64,000 nt of DNA from Stenopsyche tienmushanensis (lineage: Eukaryota > Arthropoda > Insecta > Trichoptera > Stenopsychidae), in assembly GCA_008973525.1 (NCBI GenBank), contig WACJ01000072.1, forward strand, positions 1,178,001 through 1,242,000, given 5' to 3'. The position numbers and the translations under genes are program-made. This document shows positions 59,501 to 64,000 of the stretch, in pieces; position 1 is the stretch's first letter; the number at the start of each line of letters is the position of its first letter. Below the pieces are notes generated by a model. That model searched no databases, was not told where the DNA came from, and worked only from the letters and a program-made list of their open reading frames with translations.

Positions 59501-62500
59501 ACTATGAAGAATATGTAATTCAAATTTCATGATAATCGGCCGGATAGTTTCCGAAAATTCATCAACAAGCCACCGAAAAACCTTGTTTTGAGATAAACGC
59601 GTTTAAAGTTTTGGTTGCAGAAAAATTGCCCAGACACAGCTTCTGAAACACTCGTTGTTATTTTGGGTATTTTCTCTGAAGATCTTCATAAATCGGTTTC
59701 AAAACCTCGTGAACATCCTCAGCTAAAGCAGAAAGATGTTTAAAAGTTTCTATCTGATTGTTTTTTACCACTTTCTTGTACTTGCACCATGAGTCTGAAC
59801 AATACGTATGCAGTCGGGTGCTCTCAGGTAGTCACCCAACGATCGCCCAAAAATGTAGTTAGACCCGTCCGATCTTTATGAAATTTCGATATAACATTTT
59901 TGAAAATATGTACTTTCAAAATTTAGAAAAAAATAAAAATCATTTTTTTTTTAAATTTGCAAAGTGAGAAGACGCCTTAAGTACTCGGACAAGGCTCTAC
60001 AAGGCTTACTCTCATTCCTAATAGTTTCAGGTTAATTTGATCCCATTTATCTCATCATCATTGTGTTGTATATAGACATCAAATGCCATTCAGGTTGAAA
60101 ATACATCTTCTTTAACTATTGATGGTTTAAAGTTTTCATATATTTTGCAATCAAAGTAATAAAAAAACCTATGATAGATTGATTGGTAGAAACGTTCGTG
60201 AATCACTCCAACATTTTAATCCACTCTTTTAAATCTTCTCAATCACCCCCATGGGATTTTCGACGAGAATTCAAGCTCTGAGAATGGATATTGATTGAAT
60301 ACATGTACTTGTATTTTATTTTTTAAAGCGAATGAAATTTTTTGACCGTTTCCAAACATATTTAGTGGTCATTATTTGGGTCAAAAAATATTCTTTCGAA
60401 TATTTGAGCAGTCAACGTCTTATTTGATTATCCACCCTAAAAAACTATTTAAGTATTTTGTGTAATATTAATATTTATTTTACGAATATGGATACCCTTT
60501 TAATATTAAAATCATATATATTTAAGATACAATTGTTGGTTTTTTTGTATGAAGATATTTCTTTCTATAAGTTTGTACCAACTAAGACGACTGTCATCAT
60601 TTTATTATATTCCTACTAGGTTGCCTGCAGCAAAGTAGTGAGTCTTCCTGTATGTTATTCTACTTCAAACTAGACTAATAAACATACTAGAAACAATAAG
60701 CCGGATTCATAGTTAAGTATCCATACAATGTTTTTTCTGAAACTTTGTCTTTTTTAGGGTAGAAAATCATATAACGGGGTGACAACCAGAAAAATAAGGA
60801 CCACCCTAATACATACTGATAAACAAACTATTGTCTTGGATATTGAATACATAGTATAGGGATCATTGGCATTAGGGGTCATAATTTTTGCCTTAACTCC
60901 TCAAACATAATTCATAATCGATCTTTGATTTTTTGATAATTGTATTTATGTGATAAATTTGTTAAAATGCTCATTTTCTATGCGCAGGAACAATCTCTGG
61001 TTTGAAGATAATAAGCGTCAGCGTTCCATCATTAGCTGATCTTCGCCAACCAGTGAGCCTGATCTGTTCTTATGACACCGGCCAGGATGTGCTCTTCTCC
61101 GTCAAGTGGTACAAAGACGATCACGAATTCTACAGATATATGCCAACACACAAGGTACTAATTAATTTATATGATATTTAATTAAAACATCCTGTCTACA
61201 TACGTTGAATCCGCATACGTGAGCGTATAACATCCGCGTCGTCCACAGCATCCCAAAGAGGGTCCTTTAACAGCGTCACGACTTGCAACTCGTTTTCTTC
61301 CCGCTGGAGATGTTTTATTATTACATAAGCATTTTCCGGAAACGATGAACAAAGTTGACTTTCCGGATGAAGTTTGACTTGTACAACAAAATTTTGAAGT
61401 ACGGAGCTGAATAATTTCACACTCAATGCATAAACCTGCGGATAAGATAATGTTGTAATAAGATTATACAATATCTCGGCAATATTATAATTTTGACGAC
61501 AGATATTTTTTAATATAATCTCATTTCATTTATACAATTTAAAAACATAAAATCTACTACATTTTATAATTTTAAAGGCAAGAACGAGCGTGACAGTATG
61601 GTCACGCATTTATTAAGGATTGTATTGCATCAATATAAAAATAATCTATTTCATTGTTATTTAAATGAATTATCGGATACGTTTAAATAGTCATGTATCA
61701 TCGATATACAGTAAATAAATCAAGAAGTAGGATGTTTCTGATGTTTTCTAATCGCTATTTAAGGGACGTTTCTTCCTTGTTGGTCCAAAAAACATCTTAT
61801 TTTTATTCTTCGTGAATCGGAAAGAACCGATGTTTAAGAATACGTTCAGTAAATTTCAAGTCGATATAAATGAAATTCGCAGAGTAATATGCTGACGAGG
61901 AGAAGAGAAACTTTAAACGTGTTTTTCTCGAAACTACTTTTTCCAAGCTCATGGAAGTACTCCCCCATGACTCAGATAAGCATTTTTTATGAAATTTAGC
62001 AAGCACGTGTATAATAAACATCTTCATCGTATAGACTATAATTATCTAAAAATATTCAAAAGTGCTCATTTAATAAACAAAAAACTACAAAAAATGTTGG
62101 TAAAAACACAAACTTTTCTTTGATTGGTCATTATTATTTTATTTTTCAATATTTATTTTTGGTTATAGTCGAAGCTATACACAATACTATACAAAATAAA
62201 AATATGTTTAATTTTTTTGATGCAAATTACATGTTCACGAGTTATGACTTCCATGGTAAAGAATGTCATCGCTCGCGCACCGATATATTAAGTTGTCCCA
62301 TAAGTTTCTTTCGCATATAAACACAGATCTAATCATAGCCATGGTTGAAGAAAACCCGCGATATACTGTTCGCGAAATAGCTAACATGTTAGAAATTCCA
62401 CAAACATCCGTCCATAATCATCTGACAAAATTGGGCTACATCAATCGTACAGATGTGTGGCTTCTTCATGAACTGACTGACTCAAATAAACTTCAGCGTA

Positions 62501-64000
62501 TTTCAATATGCGATCTTCTTCTCCAACGACATAATAGCCAACCTTTTTTGAAGAGACTTGTCACTGGAGATGAAAGTTTGATACTCTATTAGAATATCCA
62601 ACGTAAACGGTCTTGGACCAAGGGTACAGAAGCTTTAACTGTAGCTAAAACTGGCCTATTATTTATTTCATCCATTGAAAAATTCTTTACGCGTAAAAAA
62701 AATTAATTCAAAAAATGATATAAAAATGTACCTTGATCAATATTTTGCCAACAAACCTGGGAAAATTTTGGCAAGAATGCATTTTAAGGCTTCCAGATAG
62801 ATGGAGAAAGGTAATAGAACAGAATTGATCATATATTATTCAATAAATTTTGATGCAATACAAATTATTGTTAATATTTTTCTTAATATGAAAACGAAAG
62901 AAACTTATGGGACACCCTAATACATGCCCCCCCCCCCCACTTCCAATACTATACTTTATCAAATTTTAAAAAATATTTTTATATTCAATAAAGATCGCCT
63001 AGTTAACATACTAAATATCAATATTCTATATATAATACTTTTAGCACAAAAAAAATGTTAAAAAATCGATCACTTTTTGGCCCAACAAGGTAGAAACGCC
63101 CCTTAAGATAAAGATAATTTGATGATTGGATTTATAATTTAATCCAAGATATATAAAAAAATATGTTATTTACTGTGATAAAAATACGATAATTATTTTT
63201 TTTTGTGTGAGGAATATGGTATATGATCTTTATGTGGTGGATGGACATGAAAAAGGGTTGTATTCCGCGTACGAAGCCGCATTCAGGGCTAATCATTTGA
63301 CCCGCCTTTGTATTTTCCACCCTCAGCCTAGTGTGTTGACTTTTGCACTCGTCGGGGCTAAATTGGAGATGGCGTCTTCGGGAAGAATGGAATCCTGCGG
63401 GAAGACACAATGTACAGTTAGATTAGAACAGCTGTCTCCGGCTGCCTCGGGGGCGTATACCTGTGAAGTTTCCACAGAAGCACCGACGTTTAGAACGGCC
63501 ATCGAAACCAGAAACATGACAGTTGCAGGTATAGAAAATTAAACAAATCTGATAACAATGATTAAGAATGCTCTAAGATCATTTTGATTTAATTAAATTT
63601 AATTTGCAGCATTTCCTTTAGAGGAGCCGAGAATAGAAGGCTTGCGCGCTGCCTATACAATTGGAGACTTGTTAGACATTACCTGTAAATCAGCTCCTTC
63701 AGCGCCACCAGCGCATCTCAAACTTTTTCTAAATAATCAAGAGGTATTTAAGAATTCATCACCATATTATTTTTGCTATGTACATGAATAGATTTTGATG
63801 GATGTTCCTTGATAAAAGGTCGGCCAGAAGGAGATCACCCAAATGGAGGTTCCAGAAGACGATGAATTATCTAGTAGTCTAGCTCGATTGCGAATGGTGC
63901 TTTCGAAAGAGCATTTTAAAAGGGGTGGCAGCAATGCAGCAGTTTTGAGGGTCGTATGTTCAGCAGCTTTGACAGCTGTTCCAGCACCGGCTCGATCTTC
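50504..64000 (+). CDS. Beaten path (Beat) family Ig-domain protein, 5' part of gene
   Basis: Spliced gene with coding exons 50504-50567, 60988-61154, 63327-63528, 63610-63743 and 63819 to beyond the edge. The 249 codons visible make a signal peptide (residues 1-22), a first Ig domain (about 27-143) and the start of a second (about 149 onward). The match to Beat proteins lies in the first domain: C48, then SVKWYKD with W62, EFYRYMP, and YTCEVSTEAPTF with C123. Beat proteins are arthropod cell-surface or secreted ligands of Sidestep-type receptors and act in motor-axon defasciculation. Intron phases 1, 0, 1 and 0 join without a stop. I cannot tell which Beat paralogue it is. Introns 1 (10,420 bp) and 2 (2,172 bp) are filled with repeats, while introns 3 and 4 are 81 and 75 bp. 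Confidence 0.85.
50568..51570. other. Intron 1 of the Beat-like gene, left part
   Basis: AT-rich with a few open frames of 75-82 codons (50848-51437, plus) that have no domain. Single-copy as far as I can see within the window. Confidence 0.4.
51571..51677 (-). repeat. Dispersed repeat R1 (copy 2)
   Basis: Reverse-complement match to 10379-10490. The shared CAGACTGTCATAATGATA word ends near 51677. Confidence 0.6.
51824..52367 (-). pseudogene. mariner element M4, internally deleted
   Basis: TIR-bounded (TTAGGGTGTCTCATAAGTTT left; TTTATGGGA-type right end), about 544 bp. On the minus strand it runs from the TIR through the HTH (broken by substitutions) to KRLVTGDECWILYENI, TEALTVAKHGLHPKKV, WWDWKGVVYYELLQQGETI and LDNLKDAIAI, then jumps straight to the right TIR. 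The second and third catalytic residues are lost. Its right edge touches a Helitron copy at 52368. Confidence 0.82.
52368..52610 (+). mobile_element. Helitron-like fragment with tandem 5' segments
   Basis: Segment A (CCATACCGTTCATCAGATTG; GCGCGAGTAGCATAAGC), then segment B (CCATACCGTTTATCCGATTG). It begins in the TA flank of mariner M4 and lacks the 3' half. Confidence 0.6.
53270..53640 (+). mobile_element. hAT-related terminal region, family H (copy 3)
   Basis: The block AATTCCCGATTTCCCGACAA through CATCACCGGTAGGGAAAGGT, then AACAATTTGAAAAACATATA (shared with 37.45 kb) and a CCGGGATGCCGGGATTGG word. No coding. The stretch 52611-53269 has nothing recognised. Confidence 0.5.
53641..55655. other. 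Intron stretch without genes; mixed-composition island at about 54.5-55.0 kb
   Basis: No exon or repeat copy recognised. The island 54540-55010 is less AT-rich, with a 75-codon minus frame lacking any domain, and could be single-copy regulatory DNA. Confidence 0.35.
55660..55880 (+). mobile_element. LTR-like repeat, family A (copy 6)
   Basis: AACAGCGCCATCTTCTGTGG, a deletion of the GCACCGTTGCCGG part, CTGCGGGAGGACGTCCTTCT, TGCTGAATAAAAAGCTCCC and CGACGCCCGTCCATCCCCAT. The right GC-rich part is missing. Confidence 0.55.
56305..56425 (-). repeat. Dispersed repeat R2 (copy 2)
   Basis: Reverse-complement match to 15199-15314. Here the minus frame is open for 68 codons (56237-56443): VIVQIIENAAKSPKRRRSGH, then FRTADMTNEQF. 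The match at 15.2 kb is broken by a stop. Origin unknown, possibly a transposon gene. Confidence 0.5.
56479..57027. mobile_element. hAT-like element with CAGGG.T..CCAACC ends
   Basis: The left end CAGGGATGACCAACCTGCGA (followed by CCCGCGGGCC) and the right end GGGTTGATGACCCCTG (reverse CAGGGGTCATCAACCC) are the hAT end type. The flanking 8-mers are atctatac and atctaata, only partly alike. 549 bp. The 63-codon frame at 56607-56798 has no firm domain. It is nested inside the 1.04 kb insertion. Confidence 0.65.
57601..58651. other. Intron stretch without genes
   Basis: No exon-like frame with splice sites. The frames at 57915-58196 (plus) and 58091-58318 (minus) overlap and have no domain. No repeat recognised. 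Confidence 0.35.
58652..58915 (+). mobile_element. mariner-type end followed by family H terminal region (copy 4)
   Basis: TACGAGGGTAATCCAGAAAG at 58652 is like the end of a Tc1/mariner element, with no partner end found. From about 58700 the family H block follows (GCAAATTTCCGATTTCTCGA, GGAGGAATACAAAAATTCTG, CATCACCGGTGGGGAAG). Confidence 0.5.
59049..59980. mobile_element. TTAA-flanked TIR element with internal hairpin arms
   Basis: TTAAGGCGTTTTCTCAC at 59049 and GTGAGAAGACGCCTTAA ending at 59980 are inverted and match at 16 of 17 positions, TTAA included. Inside, 59334-59362 and 59470-59498 are inverted copies (TGGCTATAGTGCATATTATC against GATATGCGCTATAGCCA) that could form a stem with a loop of about 110 bp. 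932 bp, non-coding. The TTAA target suggests piggyBac-superfamily mobilisation. Confidence 0.7.
59981..60987. other. Intron 1, right end
   Basis: AT-rich, no repeat recognised. Ends with the exon 2 acceptor TATGCGCAG. Confidence 0.4.
60988..61154 (+). CDS. Beat-like gene, exon 2 (first half of Ig domain 1)
   Basis: The acceptor TATGCGCAG comes before it and a GTACTA donor after. The 167 bp encode residues 22-77: the first Ig strands, cysteine C48 in SLICSYD, the core tryptophan W62 in SVKWYKD and HEFYRYMP, all hallmarks of the Beat first Ig domain. It ends in phase 0 after MPTHK. No stop in frame. Confidence 0.88.
61759..63106 (+). mobile_element. TTAA element family T (copy 5), full length, split by a mariner
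   Basis: TTAAGGGACGTTTCTTCCTT at 61759 and AAGGTAGAAACGCCCCTTAA ending at 63106 are inverted ends, TTAA on both sides. Removing the mariner at 62288-62920 leaves about 715 bp. The interior carries all family blocks (CTCGAAACTACTTTTTCCAA, GAAGAATGTCATCG, GATCGCCTAGTTAACA). No coding capacity apart from the mariner. It lies in intron 2 of the Beat-like gene, in the gene's own orientation. A poly-C run follows the mariner. Confidence 0.75.
62288..62920 (+). pseudogene. mariner element M5, nested in the TTAA element
   Basis: TIRs TTAAGTTGTCCCATAAGTTT and (reverse) TTAGGGTGTCCCATAAGTTT, TA on both sides. The HTH frame is open from the TIR to RLVTGDES (62263-62592), then a TAG stop follows ILY. 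The middle of the catalytic domain, from after TVAKTGL to LFLSLKN-like sequence, is deleted, so the second and third catalytic residues are gone. A C-terminal piece and the right TIR remain. About 633 bp. Confidence 0.85.
63327..63528 (+). CDS. Beat-like gene, exon 3 (second half of Ig domain 1)
   Basis: Acceptor CCACCCTCAG, donor GTATAG, 202 bp, residues 78-144. It contains a pair C101/C106 (ESCGKTQC), the Ig strand-F motif SGAYTC with C123 (partner of C48), EVSTEAPTF and a possible N-glycosylation site NMT at N140. It begins in phase 0 and ends in phase 1. An antisense frame at 63323-63517 is not a gene. Confidence 0.88.
63610..63743 (+). CDS. Beat-like gene, exon 4 (start of Ig domain 2)
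   Basis: Acceptor TTTAATTTGCAG, donor GTATTT, 134 bp, residues 145-189. EPRIEGLRAAYTIGDLLDIT is followed by C170 of the second Ig domain, then KLFLNNQE, which takes the place of the W-containing strand of a normal Ig fold. The Y..GD...I.C pattern is the usual Beat second-domain start. Ends in phase 0. Confidence 0.85.
63819..64000 (+). CDS. Beat-like gene, exon 5 (second Ig domain, cut by window edge)
   Basis: The acceptor GATAAAAG has a weak pyrimidine tract, but the frame continues openly to the edge (60 codons plus 2 bases). It holds SSSLARLRMVLSKEHF and then LRVVC with C236, the likely partner of C170. The end of the exon, the rest of the protein and any membrane anchor lie outside. Confidence 0.82.

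Noticed and set aside
63132..63517. Minus-strand frames across the last exons
   Set aside because: They are antisense to Beat-like exon 3 and its upstream intron. The plus-strand frame has the Ig motifs and splice sites.

Overview
This is AT-rich eukaryotic DNA, most likely from an insect. The one host gene I can support is a spliced immunoglobulin-domain gene of the Beaten path (Beat) family, which belongs to arthropod axon guidance. It has GT-AG introns, one of them about 10.4 kb. The rest carries insect-type transposon relics: mariner, hAT, pogo/Tigger, Helitron, TTAA-flanked elements and LTR-like repeats. I see no rRNA or tRNA gene, CRISPR array, bacterial operon or viral gene. I cannot name the order or species from sequence alone.

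Layout. From 1 to about 50.5 kb I find no host coding exon I can defend. This part is a mosaic of about 10 Helitron pieces, repeated LTR-like segments, decayed transposase fragments and miniature elements. Between them lie islands of less repetitive, mixed-composition sequence (about 2.3-2.8, 8.2-10.3, 12.0-13.2, 17.6-18.5, 34.3-34.8, 38.2-38.5, 42.5-43.7, 47.1-47.5 and 54.5-55.0 kb) that could hold regulatory DNA. From 50.5 kb to the right edge lies the start of the Beat-like gene on the plus strand. It has a signal-peptide exon at 50504-50567, a long repeat-filled intron, then four exons between 60988 and 64000. These encode the first Ig domain and part of the second. All four junctions keep the frame, and the gene runs off the window.

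Mobile DNA. Five copies of one mariner family (18.8, 24.0, 35.0, 51.8 and 62.3 kb) share a short form. In the four that keep that end, the left terminal repeat runs straight into the second helix-turn-helix of the transposase, so the family spread as a deleted element. The Helitron pieces often carry two 5' segments in tandem. TTAA-flanked elements occur in two families. One full copy, in intron 2 of the Beat gene, was split by a mariner, which gives a relative age. A second nest (LTR-like repeat, then a 1 kb insertion, then a small hAT-like element) lies in intron 1. All recognised transposase reading frames are broken, so movement today would need enzyme from elsewhere.

I did not find a clear novel biological system. 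The observations most worth checking are the amplified N-truncated mariner, the dimeric Helitron 5' end, a nested fold-back structure at 41.3-42.1 kb, a short motif shared by apparently unrelated miniature elements, and a few unexplained open frames and unique islands.
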